From Acephala macrosclerotiorum (taxonomy: Eukaryota; Ascomycota; Leotiomycetes; Helotiales; Mollisiaceae), in assembly GCA_014904845.1 (NCBI GenBank), contig MU119937.1:1-12248 (forward strand): a stretch of 12,248 bases of DNA. The letters run 5' to 3'. Under the pieces are notes generated by a model. That model was not told where the DNA came from, made no database searches, and worked only from the letters and a program-made list of their open reading frames with translations. Shown one piece after another: positions 1-9,824 of this stretch. Every line of letters starts with the position of its first letter. The first letter of the stretch is position 1. The translations under genes were made by a program, and so were the position numbers.

Positions 1-1560
1 TTATTATTTTAATCGCGTTTTAATTATTATTTTATTTTTTTATATATTTATAATTAAATTAATATTTCGATTTTATTAAAAAATTTTATTTATAATAAAT
101 ATTTATTTTATTCAAATATTATATTTTATTAATTATTTTATTAAAAAAAAATCGTATTTAAAATTTTTTTTTTAATATCGTTTTATTTAAAATATTATTT
201 TTTAAAAAATTTTTATTAATATTTTTATAATATATTATTAAATATATTATTAATTAATCGATAATAATAAAAATAAAAAATATTGTAATATTAATCGTAA
301 TAACGAATATATAAAAAATAATAAAATTAATAAAAAAATAATAATAAAATTTTAATATAATATTAAATTTTAATTTTTTAATATAAAATAATTTTATTAA
401 ATTATAAAAAAAAATTTGTTTCGAAAATAAATATAATTTTAAATATTTCATTATATTAATTATATAAATAATTAATAAATTTAATAAACTTTAATAATTA
501 TATTAATAATAATTAAAAATATATTATATTTTAATAAAAATTTAAAAATTTCTAATTATAATTTTTTAAAAAAAAAATTTAAATTATTTATAAAATACTT
601 ATAAATATTTCAATATTTACAAATAAAATAATATTAATATAATCAATAAATAATTAATAATTAATAATTAAAATTCGTAATAATATATTTTTATATTTTA
701 ATAAAAATAAAAAATTTAAAAATAAAAATAATAAAAAATAATTTTAATATAATTTAATTATTAATTATATTATTTAATTTAATATTTTTTAATTAAATAA
801 AATATTAACGATTATTAGTTTAATTGTTAAAAAATTTTTATTTTAATTATTATTAAATTTTTAATTCAATTTTATAATATTAAAAAATATATATTTATAA
901 TAAAATCAATTAAATATAAAAATAATTTAAAATTTTTTTAATTTAATTAATTATTTTTATTTTTATATTTATTATTATTACGATTAAAAAATAAATAATC
1001 GACGTTATAAATTTTAAATTAAAATATAATATTATTATACGTATATTTTTTTTTTTATTATATTAATATTTTATTTTAATTATATAAAATAATATAAAAA
1101 ATTTTTAAATAAAATTAAATATTAAAAAAAAAAAAATACGTATATTATTAATTTATAAAATTAAAAATTATATTATTTAAATACGTAAAAATTATAAAAA
1201 AAATATTATTAATAATTTTAAAAAAAAAATTTCAATTTTAAAAAAATAAAAATTACGTAATACGTATTTTAAAAAAATAAATTTTTATTTTATATTAATA
1301 ATTTTTATAAAAAAATTTAATAAAAATAAATAAATATAAAAATTTTTATTATTAAATAATATATATTAATATTATAATTTAAAAAATAATATAATAAAAT
1401 AAATCGATAAATAATTACGAGTTTAAAAATAATCGTATTTAATAAAAAAATTATAAAACGCGAATATTTATTCGAATAATATTAATTTTAATTTTATTTT
1501 TAATAAAAATAACGAATTAAATTTTATTTAATTATTATTAAAAAAATAAAAAATTTATAA

Positions 1561-1579
1561 ATCGATTATCGATATCGAT
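1561..1579. other. Cluster of three ATCGAT sites
   Basis: ATCGAT occurs at 1561-1566, 1568-1573 and 1574-1579, so the three CpGs are 7 and 6 bp apart. No known protein-binding role can be assigned. It may be a remnant of a short tandem repeat or a locally GC-richer sequence. Confidence 0.5.
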
Positions 1580-2057
1580 AATAATAATAAAAAAAAATTA
1601 AATATAATTTTTCGAAAAATAAAAAAATTATTTATTTTATAAAATTAATTATTAATTAAATAAATAATAAAAATATTAATTATTCGTAAAAAATTATTTT
1701 TAAAATAAACGACGAATTATAAATTTTATTAATATATTAAATATAATATTTTTTTTTTATAAAAATTATATTAATTATTAATTTTATAAAATTATATTAA
1801 AAATCGAATAATAATAATATTAAAAATATTATTATTTATTTCGAAAAAAATGAAAATATAATTTATATAAATTATAAATTTAATAACGAATTAAATTAAA
1901 CGATTTAATATAAACAATAAAAAATTAATTTAAAAATTATAATATATTATAAAATTAAAAAATAAAAAAATAATAAATTATTGAATTATACGTAATATTA
2001 AAAATATAAAAAATATAATTCGCAAAATATTTATTATATATAAATAAACAAATAAAA

Positions 2058-2089
2058 TTTATATTTATTAATATATTAATAAATATAAA
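2058..2089. repeat. Perfect 32-bp palindrome
   Basis: Each arm is 16 bp with no spacer. The left arm is TTTATATTTATTAATA (2058-2073) and 2074-2089 is its exact complement. The centre lies between 2073 and 2074. Symmetry ends at the next base pair on both sides. In nearly two-letter DNA an arm of this length somewhere in 12 kb has a rough chance expectation below one, so it may be chance or a cruciform-forming site. Confidence 0.7.
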
Positions 2090-2131
2090 ATAAATTAATA
2101 AATAAAAAATTAAATTATAAAATAAACGAAT

Positions 2132-2179
2132 AAAAAATAAATAAAAAAATAAATAAAAAAAATAAATAAAAAATTAAAT
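2132..2179 (+). repeat. A-rich tandem repeat, A(6-8)TAAAT x4
   Basis: Four units follow each other: A6-TAAAT, A7-TAAAT, A8-TAAAT and A6-TTAAAT, with the unit length varying between 11 and 13 bp through the A run. The surrounding 60 bases (2121-2180) are about 78% A on the plus strand. The same unit form recurs at 9602-9637. Confidence 0.65.
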
Positions 2180-2576
2180 AAAATATATAAATATTTTAAA
2201 ATTTATATTTATATTATAAATTTTATTTATTATTTACATTTGATAATTTTATTTTTATCGAATTAAAATAATAAACGAAAATATTAAAAATAATAATAAT
2301 TAAATTATTATTTTACAAAAATATATTTTTATAATTATTATTATATTTAAATTTATTTTTTATATTTTTTAAATATATAAATTCGAAAAAATATAAAAAA
2401 TAATTAATTTTGTTATTAATATATTTAATAATAATAAAATAAATATAATATATATTTTATTTTAAATAATATTTATTATAAAATTAATAAAAATTTTAAA
2501 ATAAAAAAAAAATATTTATTTATTAAAAAAAAGAAATTTATATTTATAAAAAATTAAAAAAAAAAAATAATAATAT

Positions 2577-2595
2577 TAATAATAATAATAATAAT
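2577..2595 (+). repeat. (TAA)6 microsatellite
   Basis: Six perfect TAA units plus one base, embedded in a longer region of TAATATTAAT-like sequence that starts after an A-rich run at about 2556-2567. Simple sequence. Confidence 0.8.
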
Positions 2596-2815
2596 TTATT
2601 AATATTATTAATTTAATTTTCAATTTTTTTATTATTAAAAAAATCGATTTAAAATATTAATTATTATTAATAAAATAAACGAATTAATAATATTAAAATT
2701 TTTTTTTAAAAAATTTTAAAAAATATAAACATATAAAATATAAAATAATTTTAATTTAATTAATTAAATAATAATATTATTATAATACTATATATATTTT
2801 AAATATTAATAAATT

Positions 2816-2847
2816 TTAATTTAATTAAAATCGTTTAATTAAATTAA
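2816..2847. repeat. Inverted repeat, 14-bp arms, ATCG loop
   Basis: TTAATTTAATTAAA (2816-2829) and its exact complement (2834-2847) flank the four bases ATCG. The only G/C of the structure is the CpG in the loop. It resembles a hairpin but has no T run or gene to make it a terminator; chance is possible. Confidence 0.5.
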
Positions 2848-2874
2848 TTAAATAATAATTTATTTTTTTAAATT

Positions 2875-2918
2875 TTTTAAATAAATTTTAAACGAATTTT
2901 AAACGAATTTTAAACGTT
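2875..2918 (+). repeat. 11-bp tandem repeat, four units
   Basis: Four units of 11 bp: TTTTAAATAAA (2875-2885), TTTTAAACGAA (2886-2896), TTTTAAACGAA (2897-2907) and TTTTAAACGTT (2908-2918). The first unit differs from the next two only by TA in place of CG, which is two transitions at one CpG. This shows on a small scale that CpG here can also decay to TA. Period and phase are exact. Confidence 0.8.
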
Positions 2919-3316
2919 TTTAATATTTTAAATATATTAAAATTAAAATATTTAATAAATTTAAAATAAAATTATTTTAAATTTTAAATATAAAATTTTA
3001 TATATTATAAGATTTTATTTTAAAAATTTTAATTAATTTTATCGAACGTATATTAAAATATATTATTATAAAATTTAAAATAAAATTTTTAATGTTTTTT
3101 ATTAAAAATATTTTAATATAATTTTAAATTTAATCGAGTTTTAATAATCGTATTTTAAATTGAATTTTTTAATAATTTAATTTTAAAAACTTTTTAATAA
3201 ACGTTATATTTTATAAAAATTTTATTTTAAATTTTAAATATAATTTAAATCGTATTATTTTTAAAAATTTAAATTTAATAAAATAATAAATATATAATAT
3301 TTTATATATATAATCG

Positions 3317-3344
3317 AATAAAATAAAATAAAATAAAATAAAAT
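3317..3344 (+). repeat. (AAAAT)n microsatellite
   Basis: Five perfect AAAAT units (3320-3344) are preceded by a partial AAT. The array follows a CpG at 3315. It is a simple slippage repeat with no inferred function. Confidence 0.85.
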
Positions 3345-3474
3345 ATTTAATAATTTACGATTAAAAATATATTAAAAATATATATATATAATTAAAAAAT
3401 TTAATTTTTTTCGTTTAAAAAATTAATACTTTAAATTTTTTTATTTTAATTAATTAATTTAAACGTTTTAAACT

Positions 3475-3647
3475 TATTAATATAATATTATATAAATATT
3501 ATATATAATATTAAATCGTATGAAATTAATTTTATTTTAATATATTTTTTAAATTTAAAATTTATTTTTTAAAAAAAATAATAAATATAATTAATATTTA
3601 TATTAAAATTTAAATAAAGTTTTATATACGTTTAAATTAATTATTAA
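3475..3647 (+). repeat. Direct repeat copy A (possible 5' LTR)
   Basis: This segment matches 9825-9997 in the same orientation. Over 3481-3630 the alignment to 9831-9980 is ungapped with 12 mismatches in 150 columns, about 92% identity. The longest shared stretches are 3527-3576 (one mismatch aside, from 3532) and the block ending with GTTTTATATACGTTTAAAT at 3619-3637. Half of the mismatches are transitions, and most of those fall where one copy has CG and the other TA, TG or CA-like bases, as expected of two copies mutated independently by a C-to-T process. The edges are blurred. A gapped match may continue to about 3720, through shared AACG and TTTATTATTTT-like stretches, but there I cannot exclude chance. 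No terminal TG..CA is recognisable, which is expected if C has been lost. Confidence 0.8.
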
Positions 3648-3728
3648 AAAATATAAAAATATTTTAAATTAACGTTTTTAAATATTATTAAATTATGAAA
3701 AATTTTATTATTTTTTATAAAAACGAAA

Positions 3729-3743
3729 TTTTTTTTTTTTTTT
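3729..3743 (+). repeat. T15 homopolymer
   Basis: Fifteen consecutive T directly after ACGAAA. It is among the longest mononucleotide runs I noticed in the window. No neighbouring gene makes it a terminator. Confidence 0.8.
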
Positions 3744-3882
3744 AATATTTGAAAAATTTAAATATATTAATTTTAAAAAAATTCGAATTTTAATTATTTA
3801 TTTAAATTCGTATTTATTATATAAAATAATATTATTTATTAAAAATTTAATTAAATAATTAATTAAATTATTATATTTATTA

Positions 3883-3969
3883 TTTGATCGAATATTATTT
3901 CAAATAATATTTTTATTTTTTATTTTGATTATATTTAGATTTTATAATCTCAAATTAATCGATCGATAG
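3883..3969. other. Island of retained non-CpG G/C with palindromes
   Basis: Within 87 bases there are 13 G or C, seven of them outside CpG (3886, 3901, 3927, 3938, 3949, 3951, 3969), a marked local excess over most of the window. It contains a 21-bp palindrome with single-base centre (AATATTATTT, C at 3901, then its complement, 3891-3911), a small hairpin AGATT-TTAT-AATCT (3937-3950), and the 10-bp palindrome ATCGATCGAT (3958-3967). I recognise no RNA gene or known site. It may be a stretch that escaped mutation or was inserted later. Confidence 0.5.
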
Positions 3970-4473
3970 TATATTAATATTATTTTACGATTATTTAAAA
4001 TATTTATAAATTATTTTTAAAAACGTTTATTATAAAAATTATCGAATTAATTAATCGAAATATTTATTTTTATTAAAACGTTTAAAATTATACGATAAAA
4101 TAAATTTTAAAAAAAAAAAATTTATAAATAAATAAAATGTATTAATAATTATTTATAAAAATTTTTTTAAAAATTTTTTAATAAATATATAAATAAAATA
4201 TTTCAATTAACGAATAATAATATTTAATGAAATTTTTAAAATTTTTTATTTATATATAAAATATATATTTTTAAAAAAAATTACTTATAATTAAAAAATT
4301 TAAAAAAATCGTTTTTATAAAAAAATATTATAAATAAATTAAAAAAAAATTTATAAACAATTAAATAAAAATTAATTTAATTTTTAATATTATTTAAAAT
4401 ATTTAAAAAATAAACGAAATTATAAAATAAATATATTTTAATACAATTTATTTTTATAAATATTAAAATTTTA

Positions 4474-4608
4474 ATTTTAAAATATTCGATTTTAAAATAT
4501 TTTAATTTTAAATATAAAATTTACAAATATATAATTTTAAAATAAATAATTTTAAAATATATAATTATTAAATATATAATTTTAAAATTAATTATTTTAA
4601 TAATTAAA
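4474..4608 (+). repeat. 15-bp minisatellite, nine units
   Basis: Nine consecutive units of exactly 15 bp start at 4474, 4489, 4504, 4519, 4534, 4549, 4564, 4579 and 4594. The consensus is ATTTTAAAATATATA; unit 6 (4549) matches it fully and the others match at 11 to 14 positions of 15. The unit core ATTTTAAAAT is a perfect 10-bp palindrome. The first unit ends in TCG and the fourth holds an isolated C (4524), hinting that the ancestral unit had more G/C. Similarity stops sharply on both sides (about 9/15 at 4459 and 7/15 at 4609). The period equals five codons, so an in-frame protein repeat is possible but nothing else supports it. Confidence 0.8.
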
Positions 4609-5232
4609 AAATTAATAAAATAATATATAAAATCGTAATAATATAAATTTAAATTAAAATATTCGATTAAATATTAATTTTTAATATAACGATTTTTAAT
4701 TATAATTATAATAAAATATATTAATTATATTATTTATAAATTTAATAAAAATTTATATTAATAATAAAAAAATATATAAGATTTTTAATAATAAATTAAA
4801 ATCTTTTTATAATTATTATATTAAAATTAAATTTTTAAAAAATTAATATTATAAAACGTTTTTTATTAATTTAATCGATTATATAAATAAATATTATTAC
4901 GATAAAATAATAAAATAAAAATACGATTTAAATATAATAATAAATATAATAAAAAATATTTTAAAATTAAAAAAATTAATAATTTTATATATCGATATAA
5001 TAAAATATAATATTATTATAAATTATTATAATAAATTCATCGAAAAATAAAATAAAATATTTGTAATTATTTTTCGATTAATCTTAAAAAATTTAATATA
5101 AATTATTTTAATTATTTTTTAATTAATTTTAAAAAATTTAATTTAAATTATTTTATAAATATTAAACAAATTATAATTTACGAAATCGAATTATTAACGT
5201 TTATAAAAATATTAAAAAATATAAATTCGTAT

Positions 5233-5280
5233 TTTATAAATTAATAAATATATATAAAAATATATATATTAATTTATAAA
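5233..5280. repeat. Bulged inverted repeat, 20-bp arms
   Basis: TTTATAAATTAA (5233-5244) pairs with 5269-5280, and TATATATA (5249-5256) pairs with 5261-5268. The left arm carries an extra TAAA (5245-5248) and the loop is AAAA (5257-5260). All pairs are A:T. With the low complexity of the region it may have arisen by chance. Confidence 0.5.
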
Positions 5281-5760
5281 TATTAATTAAAATCGAAATA
5301 AATATAAACGAAATATAATAATATAATATTAAAATTTATAAAATTTATAAAATTTACGAAAATAATAATAATTATAAATAATATTAAATAAATCGAATTT
5401 ATAAAAAACGTAAACGTAATAATAAACGAATTTTAAAACGTAATCGATTTTTTAAATCGAATAAAAAAAATAAAAAAAATTATAATAAAATTTTTTAAAA
5501 TAAAAATTATAAATATTTATTTTTAAAATATTATATTTATAATAAATCGAATTATTAATTAATAAAATATATAATAAATAAACAATAATAAATATATTTG
5601 AAATTTTAATAATAAATTTAATATATAACGAATTATAAAATTATATTAATATATTATTAAAATTTGTTTATTAAAATTAAAAAAAATTAAAATTTATTAA
5701 AAAACAATAAATTGAAAAAAATAAATCAAATATTAATAAATATAAAAATAAAAAACAAAA
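5280..5760 (+). other. A-skewed tract with CpGs in register
   Basis: The plus strand is clearly A-rich here; 5701-5760 has about 44 A and 12 T. Six successive CpGs (5394, 5409, 5415, 5427, 5439, 5445) share one reading phase, and the five before them (5198, 5228, 5294, 5309, 5357) share another. In the first phase the CpGs would be CGA or CGT arginine codons in a stop-free stretch from 5388 to 5495, rich in Lys, Arg and Asn, without a start codon. This could be the ghost of a basic protein segment on the plus strand, but a 36-codon open stretch alone is expected by chance in 12 kb. Confidence 0.25.
5331..5357 (+). repeat. 9-bp tandem triplicate
   Basis: AAAATTTAT occurs at 5331-5339 and 5340-5348, followed by AAAATTTAC at 5349-5357. 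The C of the last unit is the first base of a CpG, so the T in the other two units is what C-to-T mutation would give. Confidence 0.65.
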
Positions 5761-6870
5761 ACGAAAATTATATTATTATAATTAAAATAATTAATAATAT
5801 TTAAATAATAATTATTTTAAACGATTAATTTATTCGTTATATTATTATTAAAAAAAAATTTTAATTTATTATATTTATTTAATAATTATATAATTTTTAA
5901 ATTTAGAAATCAATATTTTTTAAAAAGATTTTAAGAAATTATATTAAATAATAAAACGATAAATATATATATTATTAAATAATTGTAATTTTTAACGTTA
6001 TAAAAAATTATTCGAATAAATATTTTTATAAATATTATTATATTTTATATCGTTTTAATAAATATATTATTTTTATATTATTTTTATATTATATTTAAAA
6101 TATAAATATAATAAATATTCAATTTAATAATTTTAAAAATATTTTAATTTAAAAATATAAAATCGTATAAATCGTACGAAAATAAAAATATTTATAAATA
6201 TTATTAAATTAATTAAAATAAAATTTAATATAAAATTATTTTATTAAATTCGAATTATATTAATTATATTAACGATTTAAATATTTATTATTTTAACGTT
6301 TAATAAAAAAAATTTAATAAATCGATTATAATATAAACGTAAAATATATTAAATATTTTATTAAATATTATTATTATTATTAAATATATAAATAAATTGT
6401 TAATAAATTTATATTTATTTTATAATATAATTATAAATTTTATTATTTAATAATTATCGATATATAATATATAAATAATAAATTAATTTATTAATAATTT
6501 TTTAAACTATAAAATTTTTTTAAAAATATATTAATAAAAATAATATAAAATTTTTTTCGTTTTTATTAAATTAATATATATTAAAAATTATTAAATTATA
6601 TTATTTATAATATAAAAAAAAAAAATTTATTAATTAAATTTAAATAAAATATAAAATCGATAATAATTAAAATTTATAATAATAGAAAAAAAATAAAAAA
6701 AATATTATATTTTATTATATTAAACGTATAAAATTATATACGATAAATTAAATAATAAATAATAATTAAAATTATTAATAATTTAATAAATTAAATAAAA
6801 TTGTATTTATTTTATTAATTTTTAAAATTTATTTTAAAATAATTAATAAAAATATATTATTATTATTTAT

Positions 6871-7142
6871 CGTTAAAAAATCGAAAATAATTCGCGTAAT
6901 TATTAAAAAAATATAACGTTTATATATCGAAAAATAAATTACGAATATATTCGTAATAAAAAACGATTTAAATATTTAATTTATTTTAAAAAAATTTTTT
7001 TTTTAAAAGTATATATTTAACGCGAAAAAAAACGATTAAAAAAATTATATAAATTATTAATAATTAACGATTAAATATATACGATTAATATATTTTATAA
7101 ATTTATTAATTTTCGATTAATAATCGTTAAATTATATTATAC
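6871..7142. other. CpG-dense block
   Basis: In 6841-7140 I count 16 CpG and only one other G or C (G at 7009). G+C is therefore about 11%, roughly twice the window average. Two CGCG sites lie inside (6893-6896, 7021-7024). The CpGs are not in a common codon phase. The likely reading is that the ancestral sequence was GC-richer here, as a transposon coding region would be. No protein motif can be recovered. Confidence 0.5.
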
Positions 7143-9114
7143 GAAATAAAAAACTTTACATATTTTAAAAATTTTAAAAATAAACGTATAAAATAATTTA
7201 ATATTTATTTTATTGAATAAAATAAATAAATAATATTATTAGAATTTTTTTTAAAATTTAACTCGAAAATTTTAATAATTAATTCGTAATTATTATTATT
7301 GAAAAAATCGAGATTTTTATAATTTTTATAATAAATAAAAAAAAGTAAATATAAAATTATTATTATAATTATAAAAAAAAAATATAATAATAATTTTAAA
7401 ATTATTATTTAAAATATTTTAAAAAAAAAATTCAATAATTTAATTATAATTTATTTTTTTAAATTTATAAAATATAATTTTATTAAATATAATAATATTT
7501 ATATTTTTAATTAAAAAGTAATTAATAAAATAAAAAATAAAATTATTAATATTTCGTATAAAAAAACGAAATTAATAATTTAAAAATATAATAATATAAA
7601 AAATAAATTTTTTTTTTATATAATTATCGATTATTTAAAAATTTAATTAACGAGTAATTATTATATTAATATTATTTTTAATTCGAGTTTTAAATAAAAA
7701 AATTAAAATATAATTTTGAAATATTATATAAATTTATATTTAATTAATAACGAATTTTTAACGATTAATATTTATATATTTATTCGTTTAAATTTACTAT
7801 TTATTTTCGTTAAATACAATTATAATAATTTTAAAATTTATATATAATATTATTAAAATAAAAATATATTAATAAATTACGTATTATAAATATTATAAAA
7901 AAAATTTATTTATAATTATTTTAACGTACAATTTATATTTTTTAATAATAATTATAAAAAAAATTATAATATCGTAAAAATACAAATAAATAATATATTT
8001 ATTTTAATATAAAAAAAAATTTATTTTCGAAAAAAACGAATTTATAAAAATTAATAATAAATATATTATTAATTTTTAATAAATATATTTTAATATAATA
8101 CGAAAATATAATTTATATATAATAAAAATATTAAAAAAAAAAATCAAATTAATAAATATTAAATCGTTAAACTTTTAAAATAAATATTAAAAATAATATA
8201 TTTAAAAAGTTTATATTATTATTATTTATTAATTCGAAATAATATTCCATTTATTTATTGTTAATTAATATTAAAATTTAACGAAAATCGAAATTATTAT
8301 TTTAAATAAAAAATTCAAATAATAAATTAAAAATTTAAATCGAGAATTTAAAAATATTATTTTAAAATTATTAATAATAAAATTTTTCGTTTTTATCAAT
8401 AATTTATTCGTAAATAATAAAAATTTCAATTTTAAATTAAATACGAAATTATTTTTACAAATAAATCATAATTAAACAATAATAAATTTGAAATTAAAAT
8501 TTTATTAAAAATAAATAAATTTTTAAAAATATATTAATTTTTAAAATATTATTAAAAAAAATTTATTATTAATTATTTATTAATAATATTAACAATTTAT
8601 TAATAATATATTTTATAATAATTATATATTTAAATTTTTAACGTTGAATAAAAATCTATTAATAAATAAATTCGAATTAATAAAAATATTAAAATTTTCA
8701 ATTTTCGAGAAATTATAAACGATTATAAATAATATTTATATAATTATATTTAAATAATTAGATTTTTTAATTTTTAAATATTTTAATTAAATTATAATTA
8801 TTCGTATATAAAATTTATAAATTTTACATATATAAATTTTATGTAAATTAATTGATTTTATGATTAAATTTAAATAATATTAATATTTTCAATTTTTATT
8901 TTTATTTATTTTTTTAATATTTTTAATATTTAATTAAATAAAACGCGATTATTAATTTTTTAATAAAAAATATTAAAATTTAATAATTTTTAATTTTGTA
9001 ATTTAATATTTTAATACGCGTTTAATAAATTTATTTAAAATTTTTATAATAAATTTTTTAAATTTTTTCAATTTTAAATTTTAAATATTTAAATATTTAA
9101 TTATAAATTAATAT

Positions 9115-9245
9115 AATTAATATTATTAATAATATTTTAATAATATTAATATTTAATTAATATTATTAATATTAAATTAAAATAATTAATAATATTAATA
9201 TTCGATTAATAATTTATTAATTCGTTAATAATATTATTAACGTTT
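9115..9245. repeat. Palindrome-rich AATATT/TTATTAATAA patch
   Basis: The patch is made of interleaved TAATATTATTAATA-type motifs in both orientations, including an 18-bp perfect palindrome at 9119-9136. The only G/C are CpGs at 9203 and beyond. I cannot define a single repeat unit or period. It could be the remains of a short satellite. Confidence 0.35.
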
Positions 9246-9601
9246 ATATTTTTCAATAAAACGATTAATAAAAAATATTTTTTTCAATAATATAATATAA
9301 TAAAAAAATCGATATAATATTGATAATTAATTTTATTATTAATATAATTATTAAATAATTCAAATTTTTTAATATTTTAATAATCGTATATATAAATTTA
9401 TATTCATTTTATAAATATTTAATTAAATTCGAAATTATTAAAAAAAAAAAAATTTAATAATCGATATTATAATTTTTTATTAATTGTATAAACGTAAAAA
9501 ATTATAAACAATATAATAAATAAACGATTAAAATAATTTAATAAATATTATAATAAAATTTTAAAAAAGTTTTTAAATATTAATTATTTTAAAATACGAA
9601 T

Positions 9602-9637
9602 AAAAAAATAAATTAAAAAAAAAATAAATAAAAAAAT
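9602..9637 (+). repeat. A-rich tandem repeat, A(n)TAAAT form
   Basis: Units A7-TAAAT, T-A10-TAAAT and A7-T are arranged in tandem. The form is the same as at 2132-2179, about 7.5 kb away. This may be shared ancestry or simply convergent slippage in A-rich DNA; the match is too short to decide. Confidence 0.45.
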
Positions 9638-9824
9638 ATTTATTTAATATTATAATAATTTAATTTTTAAATTAAAAACAATTTTTTTTTTAAGTTTAAC
9701 AATTATAAATATTAACGTATTATAAAAACGATATTATTTTTAAATAATTTAATTATATATTTTTTTTATATTTAAATTAATAAATTTTATATATTAAAAA
9801 GTTATAATAATAAAATATTATTAA

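Larger units (their letters stand above)
1..3474. other. Left gene-free AT-rich flank
   Basis: No coding region, RNA gene or recognisable regulatory site is visible. CpG is scattered at moderate density, with two CGCG sites (14-17 and 1459-1462), a cluster of three ATCGAT sites near 1561-1579 and a CGC trinucleotide at 2021-2023. The only structures I can support are the tandem repeats and palindromes listed separately, all between about 2050 and 3350. Homopolymer runs such as T11 (1046-1056) and A13 (about 1126-1138) are common. Any former genes or transposon genes have been mutated beyond recognition. Confidence 0.6.
3648..9824. other. Gene-free interior between the direct repeats
   Basis: No reading frame of protein length or RNA gene is visible. 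The stretch contains several patches with different character: a T15 run (3729-3743), an island with many non-CpG G/C (3883-3969), a 15-bp minisatellite (4474-4608), a bulged hairpin (5233-5280), a 9-bp triplicate (5331-5357), an A-skewed tract (about 5280-5760), a CpG-dense block (6871-7142), a T-skewed tract (about 8880-9070) and a palindrome-rich patch (9115-9245). The patchiness suggests that the pre-mutation sequence had regions of different GC content, as a transposon with coding and noncoding parts would, but no part can be assigned. Confidence 0.5.

Noticed and set aside
254..451. 65-residue ATG-started frame on the minus strand
   Set aside because: It consists almost only of residues from A/T codons (Ile, Phe, Lys, Tyr, Leu, Asn), has no recognisable domain and no ribosome or promoter context, and its hydrophobic look is just the T-rich composition. 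One such frame is expected by chance in 12 kb.
2816..2847. Hairpin as a transcription terminator
   Set aside because: All stem pairs are A:T, there is no following T run and no gene upstream.
3361..3391. (TA)n and ATTAAAAATAT duplicate as a promoter TATA region
   Set aside because: TATA-like strings occur everywhere in this composition, and no transcribed unit lies nearby.
3883..3969. tRNA or other small RNA gene in the G/C-richer island
   Set aside because: No cloverleaf, no GTTCGA-type T-arm and no anticodon stem can be drawn, and G+C is still only about 15%.
5388..5495. Stop-free Lys/Arg-rich stretch as a real gene
   Set aside because: It has no start codon, is only 36 codons long, and lies among stops in all frames. 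At most it is a relic; kept only as a weak finding.
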